NCBI GenBank assembly: GCA_037893225.1
Contig: JAZGUH010000442.1
Span: 1 to 64,000 of the forward strand
Direction: 5' to 3'
Length of the DNA stretch: 64,000 nt
From: Hippasteria phrygiana
Lineage: Eukaryota; Echinodermata; Asteroidea; Valvatida; Goniasteridae
Positions 1-13,600 of this stretch are shown here, in pieces; within the stretch, counting starts at the first letter, position 1, and the number at the start of each line of letters is the position of its first letter. Below the pieces are notes generated by a model. The model saw only the letters and a program-made list of their open reading frames with translations. It was not told where the DNA came from and did no database searches. Both the position numbers and the translations under genes were made by a program.

Positions 1-101
1 AATAAATAGACGGTAATATGTACACAGATGTTGGCCGGAAAGAAAATAAACATTGCGAGGTTTGAATTTTCTCCACAAGTGTTAACTCTAAGAAGCCGCC
101 G

Positions 102-224
102 ATAATTGCAACATGTAGCGCCAGATCTAAGCTATCCATACATGTCACAATTACTGAATTTGGTTGATATTTCATGCAATTATGAATGAGTAAAGCAAGT
201 CCATACCCCAGGGAATTTGACATG
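102..224. other. Two interleaved inverted repeats within the monomer
   Basis: ATAATTGCA at 102-110 is the exact reverse complement of TGCAATTAT at 175-183. In the consensus, CATGTCAAAATT at 141-152 pairs with AATTTGACATG at 214-224 with one unpaired A. In this first unit the left arm has an extra C substitution (GTCACAATT). The arms alternate (left 1, left 2, right 1, right 2), so both stems form together only in a pseudoknot-like fold. Many units weaken the pairs: GATGATTGCA changes the first left arm and GACAGGCATGG changes the second right arm. Short arms in an AT-rich unit may be chance. Confidence 0.4.
107..156. other. Conserved monomer core with dyad symmetry around AGATCT
   Basis: The palindrome AGATCT (123-128) is flanked by TAGC at 116-119 and its complement GCTA at 131-134, and further out by two copies of the palindrome ACATGT (111-116 and 140-145). 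The result is an imperfect dyad of about 35 bp. This segment is nearly invariant along the array, while both ends of the monomer vary. Exceptions to AGATCT that I found are at 13,093, 31,400, 34,880, 47,863, 48,557, 49,483, 51,104 and 60,369. One ACATGT is changed to ACATCT at 19,111 and 21,659. Such a core could be a protein-binding site, but it does not match the CENP-B box and no binding protein can be named. Confidence 0.6.
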
Positions 225-369
225 CATGGAGCAATAAATAGACGGTAACATATACACAGATGTTGGCCGGAAAGAAAATAAACATTGCGAGGTTTGAATT
301 TTCTCCACAAGTTTTAACTCTAAGAAGCCGCCGATGATTGCAACATGTAGCGCCAGATCTAAGCTATCC

Positions 370-3300
370 ATACATTTCAAAATTACTGCATTTGGTTGAT
401 ATTTCATGCAATTATGAATGAGTAAAGCAAGTCCATACCCCAGGGAATTTGACAGGCATGGAGCAATAAATAGACGGTAATATGTACACAGATGTTGGCC
501 GGAAAGAAAATAAACATTGCGAGGTTTGAATTTTCTCCACAAGTGTTAACTCTAAGAAGCCGCCGATAATTGCAACATGTAGCGCCAGATCTAAGCTATC
601 CATACATGTCAAAATTACTGAATTTGGTTGATATTTCATGCAATTATGAATGAGTAAAGCAAGTCCATACCCCAGGGAATTTGACATGCATGGAGCAATA
701 AATAGACGGTAACAGGTACACAGATGTTGGCCGGAAAGAAAATAAACATTACGAGGTTTGAATTTTCTCCACAAGTTTTAACTCTAAGAAGCCGCCGATG
801 ATTGCAACATGTAGCGCCAGATCTAAGCTATCCATACATGTCAAAATTACTGAATTTGGTTGATATTTCATGCAATTATGAATGAGTAAAGCAAGTCATA
901 CCCCAGGGAATTTGACAGGCATGGAGCAATAAATAGAAGGTAATATGCACACAGATGTTGGCCGGAAAGAAAATAAACATTGCGAGGTTTGAATTTTCTC
1001 CACAAGTTTTAACTCTAAGAAGCCGCCGATGATTGCAACATGTAGCGCCAGATCTAAGCTATCCATACATGTCAAAATTACTGCATTTGGTTGATATTTC
1101 ATGCAATTATGAATGAGTAAAGCAAGTCATACCCCAGGGAATTTGACAGGCATGGAGCAATAAATAGAAGGTAATATGCACACAGATGTTGGCCGGAAAG
1201 AAAATAAACATTGCGAGGTTTGAATTTTCTCCACAAGTTTTAACTCTAAGAAGCCGCCGGTGATTGCAACATGTAGCGCCAGATCTAAGCTATCCATACA
1301 TGTCAAAATTACTGTATTTGGTTTATATTTCATGCAATTATGAATGAGTAAAGCAAGTCATACCCTAGGGAATTTGACATGCATGGAGCAATAAATAGAC
1401 GGTAACATGTACACAGATGTTGGCCGGAAAGAAAATAAACATTGCGAGGTTTGCATTTTCTCCACAAGTGTTAACTCTAAGAAGCCGCCGATAATGGCAA
1501 CATGTAGCGCCAGATCTAAGCTATCCATACATGTCAAAATTACTGAATTTGGTTGATATTTCATGCAATTATGAATGAGTAAAGCAAGTCCATACCCCAG
1601 GGAATTTGACATGCATGGAGCAATACATAGACGGTAACAGGTACACAGATGTTGGCCGGAAAGAAAATAAACATTGCGAGGTTTGAATTTTCTCCACAAG
1701 TTTTAACTCTAAGAAGCCGCCGATGATTGCAACATGTAGCGCCAGATCTAAGCTATCCATACATTTCAAAATTACTGCATTTGGTTGATATTTCATGCAA
1801 TTATGAATGAGTAAAGCAAGTCATACCCAAGGGAATTTGACATGCATGGAGCAATAAATAGACGGTAACATGTACACAGATGTTGGCCGGAAAGAAAATA
1901 AACATTGCGAGGTTTGAATTTTCTCCACAAGTTTTAACTCTAAGAAGCCGCCGATGATTGCAACATGTAGCGCCAGATCTAAGCTATCCATACATGTCAA
2001 AATTACTGCATTTGGTTGATATTTCATGCAATTATGAATGAATAAAGCAAGTCCATACCCCAGGGAATTTGACATGCATGAAGCAATAAATAGACGGTAA
2101 TATGTACACAGATGTTGGCCGGAAAGAAAATAAACATTGCGAGGTTTGAATTTTCTCCACAAGTGTTAACTCTAAGAAGCCGCCGATAATTGCAACATGT
2201 AGCGCCAGATCTAAGCTATCCATACATGTCAAAATTACTGAATTTGGTTGATATTTCATGCAATTATGAATGAGTAAAGCAAGTCCATACCCCAGGGAAT
2301 TTGACATGCATGGAGCAATAAATAGACGGTAACAGGTACACAGATGTTGGCCGGAAAGAAAATAAACATTACGAGGTTTGAATTTTCTCCACAAGTTTTA
2401 ACTCTAAGAAGCCGCCGATGATTGCAACATGTAGCGCCAGATCTAAGCTATCCATACATGTCAAAATTACTGAATTTGGTTGATATTTCATGCAATTATG
2501 AATGAGTAAAGCAAGTCATACCCCAGGGAATTTGACAGGCATGGAGCAATAAATAGAAGGTAATATGCACACAGATGTTGGCCGGAAAGAAAATAAACAT
2601 TGCGAGGTTTGAATTTTCTCCACAAGTTTTAACTCTAAGAAGCCGCCGATGATTGCAACATGTAGCGCCAGATCTAAGCTATCCATACATGTCAAAATTA
2701 CTGCATTTGGTTGATATTTCATGCAATTATGAATGAGTAAAGCAAGTCATACCCCAGGGAATTTGACAGGCATGGAGCAATAAATAGAAGGTAATATGCA
2801 CACAGATGTTGGCCGGAAAGAAAATAAACATTGCGAGGTTTGAATTTTCTCCACAAGTTTTAACTCTAAGAAGCCGCCGATGATTGCAACATGTAGCGCC
2901 AGATCTAAGCTATCCATACATGTCAAAATTACTGAATTTGGTTGATATTTCATGCAATTATGAATGAGTAAAGCAAGTCATACCCCAGGGAATTTGACAT
3001 GCATGGAGCAATAAATAGACGGTAACATGTACACAGATGTTGGCCGGAAAGAAAATAAACATTGCGAGGTTTGAATTTTCTCCACAAGTTTTAACTCTAA
3101 GAAGCCGCCGATAATTGCAACATGTAGCGCCAGATCTAAGCTATCCATACATGTCAAAATTACTGTATTTGGTTTATATTTCATGCAATTATGAATGAGT
3201 AAAGCAAGTCCATACCCCAGGGAATTTGACATGCATGGAGCAATAAATAGACGGTAACAGGTACACAGATGTTGGCCGGAAAGAAAATAAACATTGCGAG

Positions 3301-6300
3301 GTTTGAATTTTCTCCACAAGTTTTAACTCTAAGAAGCCGCCGATGATTGCAACATGTAGCGCCAGATCTAAGCTATCCATACATGTCAAAATTACTGTAT
3401 TTGGTTTATATTTCATGCAATTATGAATGAGTAAAGCAAGTCATACCCTAGGGAATTTGACATGCATGGAGCAATAAATAGACGGTAACATGTACACAGA
3501 TGTTGGCCGGAAAGAAAATAAACATTGCGAGGTTTGAATTTTCTCCACAAGTTTTAACTCTAAGAAGCCGCCGATGATTGCAACATGTAGCGCCAGATCT
3601 AAGCTATCCATACATGTCAAAATTACTGCATTTGGTTGATATTTCATGCAATTATGAATGAATAAAGCAAGTCCATACCCCAGGGAATTTGACATGCATG
3701 AAGCAATAAATAGACGGTAATATGTACACAGATGTTGGCCGGAAAGAAAATAAACATTGCGAGGTTTGAATTTTCTCAACAAGTGTTAACTCTAAGAAGC
3801 CGCCGATAATGGCAACATGTAGCGCCAGATCTAAGCTATCCATACATGTCAAAATTACTGAATTTGGTTGATATTTCATGCAATTATGAATGAGTAAAGC
3901 AAGTCCATACCCCAGGGAATTTGACATGCATGGAGCAATAAATAGACGGTAACAGGTACACAGATGTTGGCCGGAAAGAAAATAAACATTGCGAGGTTTG
4001 AATTTTCTCCACAAGTTTTAACTCTAAGAAGCCGCCGATGATTGCAACATGTAGCGCCAGATCTAAGCTATCCATACATGTCAAAATTACTGAATTTGGT
4101 TGATATTTCATGCAATTATGAATGAGTAAAGCAAGTCATACCCCAGGGAATTTGACATGCATGGAGCAATAAATAGACGGTAACATGTACACAGATGTTG
4201 GCCGGAAAGAAAATAAACATTGCGAGGTTTGAATTTTCTCCACAAGTTTTAACTCTAAGAAGCCGCCGATAATTGCAACATGTAGCGCCAGATCTAAGCT
4301 ATCCATACATGTCAAAATTACTGAATTTGGTTGATATTTCATGCAATTATGAATGAGTAAAGCAAGTCATACCCCAGGGAATTTGACAGGCATGGAGCAA
4401 TAAATAGAAGGTAATATGCACACAGATGTTGGCCGGAAAGAAAATAAACATTGCGAGGTTTGAATTTTCTCCACAAGTTTTAACTCTAAGAAGCCGCCGA
4501 TGATTGCAACATGTAGCGCCAGATCTAAGCTATCCATACATGTCAAAATTACTGCATTTGGTTGATATTTCATGCAATTATGAATGAGTAAAGCAAGTCA
4601 TACCCCAGGGAATTTGACAGGCATGGAGCAATAAATAGAAGGTAATATGCACACAGATGTTGGCCGGAAAGAAAATAAACATTGCGAGGTTTGAATTTTC
4701 TCCACAAGTTTTAACTCTAAGAAGCCGCCGATAATTGCAACATGTAGCGCCAGATCTAAGCTATCCATACATGTCAAAATTACTGTATTTGGTTTATATT
4801 TCATGCAATTATGAATGAGTAAAGCAAGTCCATACCCCAGGGAATTTGACATGCATGGAGCAATAAATAGACGGTAACAGGTACACAGATGTTGGCCGGA
4901 AAGAAAATAAACATTGCGAGGTTTGAATTTTCTCCACAAGTTTTAACTCTAAGAAGCCGCCGATGATTGCAACATGTAGCGCCAGATCTAAGCTATCCAT
5001 ACATGTCAAAATTACTGAATTTGGTAGATATTTCATGCAATTATGAATGAGTAAAGCAAGTCATACCCCAGGGAATTTGACAGGCATGGAGCAATAAATA
5101 GAAGGTAATATGCACACAGATGTTGGCCGGAAAGAAAATAAACATTGCGAGGTTTGAATTTTCTCCACAAGTTTTAACTCTAAGAAGCCGCCGATGATTG
5201 CAACATGTAGCGCCAGATCTAAGCTATCCATACATGTCAAAATTACTGTATTTGGTTTATATTTCATGCAATTATGAATGAGTAAAGCAAGTCATACCCT
5301 AGGGAATTTGACATGCATGGAGCAATAAATAGACGGTAACATGTACACAGATGTTGGCCGGAAAGAAAATAAACATTGCGAGGTTTGAATTTTCTCCACA
5401 AGTTTTAACTCTAAGAAGCCGCCGATGATTGCAACATGTAGCGCCAGATCTAAGCTATCCATACATGTCAAAATTACTGCATTTGGTTGATATTTCATGC
5501 AATTATGAATGAATAAAGCAAGTCCATACCCCAGGGAATTTGACATGCATGAAGCAATAAATAGACGGTAATATGTACACAGATGTTGGCCGGAAAGAAA
5601 ATAAACATTGCGAGGTTTGAATTTTCTCCACAAGTGTTAACTCTAAGAAGCCGCCGATAATGGCAACATGTAGCGCCAGATCTAAGCTATCCATATATGT
5701 CAAAATTACTGAATTTGGTTGATATTTCATGCAATTATGAATGAGTAAAGCAAGTCCATACCCCAGGGAATTTGACATGCATGGAGCAATAAATAGACGG
5801 TAACAGGTACACAGATGTTGGCCGGAAAGAAAATAAACATTGCGAGGTTTGAATTTTCTCCACAAGTTTTAACTCTAAGAAGCCGCCGATGATTGCAACA
5901 TGTAGCGCCAGATCTAAGCTATCCATACATGTCAAAATTACTGAATTTGGTTGATATTTCATGCAATTATGAATGAGTAAAGCAAGTCATACCCCAGGGA
6001 ATTTGACATGCATGGAGCAATAAATAGACGGTAACATGTACACAGATGTTGGCCGGAAAGAAAATAAACATTGCGAGGTTTGAATTTTCTCCACAAGTTT
6101 TAACTCTAAGAAGCCGCCGATAATTGCAACATGTAGCGCCAGATCTAAGCTATCCATACATGTCAAAATTACTGAATTTGGTTGATATTTCATGCAATTA
6201 TGAATGAGTAAAGCAAGTCCATACCCCAGGGAATTTGACATGCATGGAGCAATAAATAGACGGTAACAGGTACACAGATGTTGGCCGGAAAGAAAATAAA

Positions 6301-9300
6301 CATTGCGAGGTTTGAATTTTCTCCACAAGTTTTAACTCTAAGAAGCCGCCGATGATTGCAACATGTAGCGCCAGATCTAAGCTATCCATACATGTCAAAA
6401 TTACTGAATTTGGTTGATATTTCATGCAATTATGAATGAGTAAAGCAAGTCCATACCCCAGGGAATTTGACAGGCATGGAGCAATAAATAGAAGGTAATA
6501 TGCACACAGATGTTGGCCGGAAAGAAAATAAACATTGCGAGGTTTGAATTTTCTCCACAAGTTTTAACTCTAAGAAGCCGCCGATGATTGCAACATGTAG
6601 CGCCAGATCTAAGCTATCCATACATGTCAAAATTACTGCATTTGGTTGATATTTCATGCAATTATGAATGAGTAAAGCAAGTCATACCCCAGGGAATTTG
6701 ACAGGCATGGAGCAATAAATAGAAGGTAATATGCACACAGATGTTGGCCGGAAAGAAAATAAACATTGCGAGGTTTGAATTTTCTCCACAAGTTTTAACT
6801 CTAAGAAGCCGCCGATGATTGCAACATGTAGCGCCAGATCTAAGCTATCCATACATGTCAAAATTACTGAATTTGGTTGATATTTCATGCAATTATGAAT
6901 GAGTAAAGCAAGTCCATACCCCAGGGAATTTGACATGCATGGAGCAATAAATAGACGGTAACAGGTACACAGATGTTGGCCGGAAAGAAAATAAACATTG
7001 CGAGGTTTGAATTTTCTCCACAAGTTTTAACTCTAAGAAGCCGCCGATGATTGCAACATGTAGCGCCAGATCTAAGCTATCCATACATGTCAAAATTACT
7101 GAATTTGGTAGATATTTCATGCAATTATGAATGAGTAAAGCAAGTCATACCCCAGGGAATTTGACAGGCATGGAGCAATAAATAGAAGGTAATATGCACA
7201 CAGATGTTGGCCGGAAAGAAAATAAACATTGCGAGGTTTGAATTTTCTCCACAAGTTTTAACTCTAAGAAGCCGCCGATGATTGCAACATGTAGCGCCAG
7301 ATCTAAGCTATCCATACATGTCAAAATTACTGTATTTGGTTTATATTTCATGCAATTATGAATGAGTAAAGCAAGTCATACCCTAGGGAATTTGACATGC
7401 ATGGAGCAATAAATAGACGGTAACATGTACACAGATGTTGGCCGGAAAGAAAATAAACATTGCGAGGTTTGAATTTTCTCCACAAGTTTTAACTCTAAGA
7501 AGCCGCCGATGATTGCAACATGTAGCGCCAGATCTAAGCTATCCATACATGTCAAAATTACTGCATTTGGTTGATATTTCATGCAATTATGAATGAGTAA
7601 AGCAAGTCCATACCCCAGGGAATTTGACATGCATGAAGCAATAAATAGACGGTAATATGTACACAGATGTTGGCCGGAAAGAAAATAAACATTGCGAGGT
7701 TTGAATTTTCTCCACAAGTGTTAACTCTAAGAAGCCGCCGATAATGGCAACATGTAGCGCCAGATCTAAGCTATCCATACATGTCAAAATTACTGAATTT
7801 GGTTGATATTTCATGCAATTATGAATGAGTAAAGCAAGTCCATACACCAGGGAATTTGACATGCATGGAGCAATAAATAGACGGTAACAGGTACACAGAT
7901 GTTGGCCGGAAAGAAAATAAACATTGCGAGGTTTGAATTTTCTCCACAAGTTTTAACTCTAAGAAGCCGCCGATGATTGCAACATGTAGCGCCAGATCTA
8001 AGCTATCCATACATGTCAAAATTACTGAATTTGGTTGATATTTCATGCAATTATGAATGAGTAAAGCAAGTCATACCCCAGGGAATTTGACATGCATGGA
8101 GCAATAAATAGACGGTAACATGTACACAGATGTTGGCCGGAAAGAAAATAAACATTGCGAGGTTTGAATTTTCTCCACAAGTTTTAACTCTAAGAAGCCG
8201 CCGATAATTGCAACATGTAGCGCCAGATCTAAGCTATCCATACATGTCAAAATTACTGTATTTGGTTTATATTTCATGCAATTATGAATGAGTAAAGCAA
8301 GTCCATACCCCAGGGAATTTGACATGCATGGAGCAATAAATAGACGGTAACAGGTACACAGATGTTGGCCGGAAAGAAAATAAACATTGCGAGGTTTGAA
8401 TTTTCTCCACAAGTTTTAACTCTAAGAAGCCGCCGATGATTGCAACATGTAGCGCCAGATCTAAGCTATCCATACATGTCAAAATTACTGAATTTGGTTG
8501 ATATTTCATGCAATTATGAATGAGTAAAGCAAGTCATACCCCAGGGAATTTGACAGGCATGGAGCAATAAATAGAAGGTAATATGCACACAGATGTTGGC
8601 CGGAAAGAAAATAAACATTGCGAGGTTTGAATTTTCTCCACAAGTTTTAACTCTAAGAAGCCGCCGATAATTGCAACATGTAGCGCCAGATCTAAGCTAT
8701 CCATACATGTCAAAATTACTGTATTTGGTTTATATTTCATGCAATTATGAATGAATAAAGCAAGTCCATACCCCAGGGAATTTGACATGCATGAAGCAAT
8801 AAATAGACGGTAATATGTACACAGATGTTGGCCGGAAAGAAAATAAACATTGCGAGGTTTGAATTTTCTCCACAAGTGTTAACTCTAAGAAGCCGCCGAT
8901 AATGGCAACATGTAGCGCCAGATCTAAGCTATCCATACATGTCAAAATTACTGAATTTGGTTGATATTTCATGCAATTATGAATGAGTAAAGCAAGTCCA
9001 TACCCCAGGGAATTTGACATGCATGGAGCAATAAATAGACGGTAACAGGTACACAGATGTTGGCCGGAAAGAAAATAAACATTGCGAGGTTTGCATTTTC
9101 TCCACAAGTTTTAACTCTAAGAAGCCGCCGATGATTGCAACATGTAGCGCCAGATCTAAGCTATCCATACATGTCAAAATTACTGCATTTGGTTGATATT
9201 TCATGCAATTATGAATGAATAAAGCAAGTCCATACCCCAGGGAATTTGACATGCATGAAGCAATAAATAGACGGTAATATGTACACAGATGTTGGCCGGA

Positions 9301-9692
9301 AAGAAAATAAACATTGCGAGGTTTGAATTTTCTCCACAAGTGTTAACTCTAAGAAGCCGCCGATAATTGCAACATGTAGCGCCAGATCTAAGCTATCCAT
9401 ACATGTCAAAATTACTGAATTTGGTTGATATTTCATGCAATTATGAATGAGTAAAGCAAGTTCATACCCTAGGGAATTTGACATGCATGGAGCAATAAAT
9501 AGACGGTAACAGGTACACAGATGTTGGCCGGAAAGAAAATAAACATTGCGAGGTTTGAATTTTCTCCACAAGTTTTAACTCTAAGAAGCCGCCGATGATT
9601 GCAACATGTAGCGCCAGATCTAAGCTATCCATACATGTCAAAATTACTGCATTTGGTTTATATTTCATGCAATTATGAATGAGTAAAGCAAG
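370..9692 (+). repeat. Domain I: irregular 7/8/9-monomer higher-order repeats
   Basis: This stretch is defined by units with GACATGCATGAAGC, starting at 2,071, 3,691, 5,542, 7,626, 8,784 and 9,248. Their spacings are 1,620, 1,851, 2,084, 1,158 and 464 bp, or 7, 8, 9, 5 and 2 monomers. Each is followed by a unit containing TAATGGCAA (near 3,804, 5,658, 7,740 and 8,899) instead of TAATTGCAA; another lies near 1,489, and the last GCATGAAGC unit lacks it. Around the marker, the same unit types recur in nearly the same order with one or two monomers gained or lost. This suggests a family of related HORs that has not been homogenised to one length. The nine-T and extra-A variants of domain II are absent. 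Confidence 0.75.
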
Positions 9693-10649
9693 TCATACCC
9701 CAGGGAATTTGACAGGCATGGAGCAATAAATAGAAGGTAATATGCATACAGATGTTGGCCGGAAAGAAAATAAACATTGCGAGGTTTGAATTTTCTCCAC
9801 AAGTTTTAACTCTAAGAAGCCGCCGATAATTGCAACATGTAGCGCCAGATCTAAGCTATCCATACATGTCAAAATTACTGAATTTGGTTGATATTTCATG
9901 CAATTATGAATGAGTAAAGCAAGTCCATACCCCAGGGAATTTGACATGCATGGAGCAATAAATAGACGGTAACATGTACACAGATGTTGGCCGGAAAGAA
10001 AATAAAAATTGCGAGGTTTGAATTTTCTCCACAAGTTTTAACTCTAAGAAGCCGCCGATAATTGCAACATGTAGCGCCAGATCTAAGCTATCCATACATG
10101 TCAAAATTACTGAATTTGGTTGATATTTCATGCAATTATGAATGAGTAAAGCAAGTCCATACCCCAGGGAATTTGACAGGCATGGAGCAATAAATAGAAG
10201 GTAATATGCACACAGATGTTGGCCGGAAAGAAAATAAACATTGCGAGGTTTGAATTTTCTCCACAAGTTTTAACTCTAAGAAGCCGCCGATAATTGCAAC
10301 ATGTAGCGCCAGATCTAAGCTATCCATACATGTCAAAATTACTGCATTTGGTTGATATTTCATGCAGTTATGAATGAATAAAGCAAGTCCATACCCCAGG
10401 GAATTTGACATGTATGGAGCAATAAATAGACGGTAATATGTACACAGATGTTGGCCGGAAAGAAAATAAACATTGCGAGGTTTGAATTTTCTCCACAAGT
10501 TTTAACTCTAAGAAGCCGCCGATGATTGCAACATGTAGCGCCAGATCTAAGCTATCCATACATGTCAAAATTACTGAATTTGGTTGATATTTCATGCAAT
10601 TATGAATGAGTAAAGCAAGTCATACCCCAGGCAATTTGACATGCATGGA

Positions 10650-13600
10650 GCAATAAATAGACGGTAACATGTACACAGATGTTGGCCGGAAAGAAAATAA
10701 ACATTGCGAGGTTTGAATTTTCTCCACAAGTTTTAACTCTAAGAAGCCGCCGATGATTGCAACATGTAGCGCCAGATCTAAGCTATCCATACATGTCAAA
10801 ATTACTGAATTTGGTTGATATTTCATGCAATTATGAATGAGTAAAGCAAGTCCATACCCCAGGGAATTTGACATGCATGGAGCAATAAATAGACGGTAAC
10901 ATTTACACAGATGTTGGCCGGAAAGAAAATAAACATTGCGAGGTTTGAATTTTCTCCACAAGTTTTAACTCTAAGAAGCCGCCGATGATTGCAACATGTA
11001 GCGCCAGATCTAAGCTATCCATACATGTCAAAATTACTGAATTTGGTTGATATTTCATGCAATTATGAATGAGTAAAGCAAGTCCATACCCCAGGGAATT
11101 TGACAGGCATGGAGCAATAAATAGAAGGTAATATGCACACAGATGTTGGCCGGAAAGAAAATATACATTGCGAGGTTTGAATTTTCTCCACAAGTTTTAA
11201 CTCTAAGAAGCCGCCGATAATTGCAACATGTAGCGCCAGATCTAAGCTATCCATACATGTCAAAATTACTGTATTTGGTTTATATTTCATGCAATTATGA
11301 ATGAGTAAAGCAAGTCATACCCCAGGGAATTTGACAGGCATGGAGCAATAAATAGAAGGTAATATTCACACAGATGTTGGCCGGAAAGAAAATAAACATT
11401 GCGAGGTTTGAATTTTCTCCACAAGTGTTAACTCTAAGAAGCCGCCGATAATTGCAACATGTAGCGCCAGATCTAAGCTATCCATACATGTCAAAATTAC
11501 TGAATTTGGTTGATATTTCATGCAATTATGAATGAGTAAAGCAAGTCATACCCCAGGGAATTTGACAGGCATGGAGCAATAAATAGACGGTAATATGTAC
11601 ACAGATGTTGGCCGGAAAGAAAATAAACATTGCGAGGTTTGAATTTTCTCCACAAGTGTTAACTCTAAGAAGCCGCCGATAATTGCAACATGTAGCGCCA
11701 GATCTAAGCTATCCATACATGTCAAAATTACTGAATTTGGTTGATATTTCATGCAATTATGAATGAGTAAAGCAAGTCCATACCCCAGGGAATTTGACAT
11801 GCATGGAGCAATAAATAGACGGTAACATGTACACAGATGTTGGCCGGAAAGAAAATAAACATTGCGAGGTTTGAATTTTCTCCACAAGTGTTAACTCTAA
11901 GAAGCCGCCGATAATTGCAACATGTAGCGCCAGATCTAAGCTATCCATAACATGTCAAAATTACTACATTTGGTTGATATTTCATGCAATTATGAATGAA
12001 TAAAGCAAGTCCATACCCCAGGGAATTTGACATGCATGGAGCAATAAATAGACGGTAATATGTACACAGATGTTGGCCGGAAAGAAAATAAACATTGCGA
12101 GGTTTGAATTTTCTCCACAAGTGTTAACTCTAAGAAGCCGCCGATAATTGCAACATGTAGCGCCAGATCTAAGCTATCCATACATGTCACAATTACTGAA
12201 TTTGGTTGATATTTCATGCAATTATGAATGAGTAAAGCAAGTCCATACCCCAGGGAATTTGACATGCATGGAGCAATAAATAGACGGTAACATATACACA
12301 GATGTTGGCCGGAAAGAAAATAAACATTGCGAGGTTTGAATTTTCTCCACAAGTTTTAACTCTAAGAAGCCGCCGATGATTGCAACATGTAGCGCCAGAT
12401 CTAAGCTATCCATACATGTCAAAATTACTGAATTTGGTTGATATTTCATGCAATTATGAATGAGTAAAGCAAGTCCATACCCCAGGGAATTTGACAGGCA
12501 TGGAGCAATAAATAGAAGGTAATATGCACACAGATGTTGGCCGGAAAGAAAATAAACATTGCGAGGTTTGAATTTTCTCCACAAGTTTTAACTCTAAGAA
12601 GCCGCCGATAATTGCAACATGTAGCGCCAGATCTAAGCTATCCATACATGTCAAAATTACTGAATTTGGTTGATATTTTATGCAATTATGAATGAGTAAA
12701 GCAAGTCCATACCCCAGGGAATTTGACATGCATGGAGCAATAAATAGACGGTAACATTTACACAGATGTTGGCCGGAAAGAAAATAAACATTGCGAGGTT
12801 TGAATTTTCTCCACAAGTGTTAACTCTAAGAAGCCGCCGATGATTGCAACATGTAGCGCCAGATCTAAGCTATCCATACATGTCAAAATTACTGAATTTG
12901 GTTGATATTTCATGCAATTATGAATGAGTAAAGCAAGTCCATACCCCAGGGAATTTGACAGGCATGGAGCAATAAATAGAAGGTAATATGCACACAGATG
13001 TTGGCCGGAAAGAAAATATACATTGCGAGGTTTGAATTTTCTCCACAAGTTTTAACTCTAAGAAGCCGCCGATAATTGCAACATGTAGCGCCGGATCTAA
13101 GCTATGCATACATGTCAAAATTACTGTATTTGGTTTATATTTCATGCAATTATGAATGAGTAAAGCAAGTCATACCCCAGGGAATTTGACAGGCATGGAG
13201 CAATAAATAGAAGGTAATATTCACACAGATGTTGGCCGGAAAGAAAATAAACATTGCGAGGTTTGAATTTTCTCCACAAGTGTTAACTCTAAGAAGCCGC
13301 CGATAATTGCAACATGTAGCGCCAGATCTAAGCTATCCATACATGTCAAAATTACTGAATTTGGTTGATATTTCATGCAATTATGAATGAGTAAAGCAAG
13401 TCATACCCCAGGGAATTTGACAGGCATGGAGCAATAAATAGACGGTAATATGTACACAGATGTTGGCCGGAAAGAAAATAAACATTGCGAGGTTTGAATT
13501 TTCTCCACAAGTGTTAACTCTAAGAAGCCGCCGATAATTGCAACATGTAGCGCCAGATCTAAGCTATCCATACATGTCAAAATTACTGAATTTGGTTGAT

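Larger units (their letters stand above)
1..232 (+). repeat. Reference monomer (first complete 232-bp unit)
   Basis: This unit is used here as the coordinate frame for positions within a monomer. It holds 81 A, 62 T, 47 G and 42 C (38% GC) and six CpG, at GACGG, CCGG, GCGA, CCGCCG (two) and AGCGC. Landmarks are AATAAA at 1-6, GGCCGG at 33-38, a second AATAAA near 45-50, GTTAAC at 81-86, ACATGT at 111-116, AGATCT at 123-128, ACATGT at 140-145, the GTCC length-variable site near 200, CCCCAGGG near 206-213 and the palindrome CATGCATG at 221-228. It has GTCACAATT at 145-153, a variant seen otherwise only in domain-II blocks (for example near 12,187 and 24,932). No internal sub-repeat was seen, so 232 bp is the basic period. 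Confidence 0.95.

Noticed and set aside
1..50. AATAAA polyadenylation signals, two per monomer on the plus strand
   Set aside because: Expected by chance in an A-rich unit; there is no upstream transcription unit to be processed.
61..135. tRNA- or SINE-like RNA polymerase III boxes (GGTTTGAAT and TAGCGCCAGAT)
   Set aside because: The B-box-like motif lacks the invariant C residues, the A-box-like motif lies downstream of it instead of upstream, and no cloverleaf fold is apparent.
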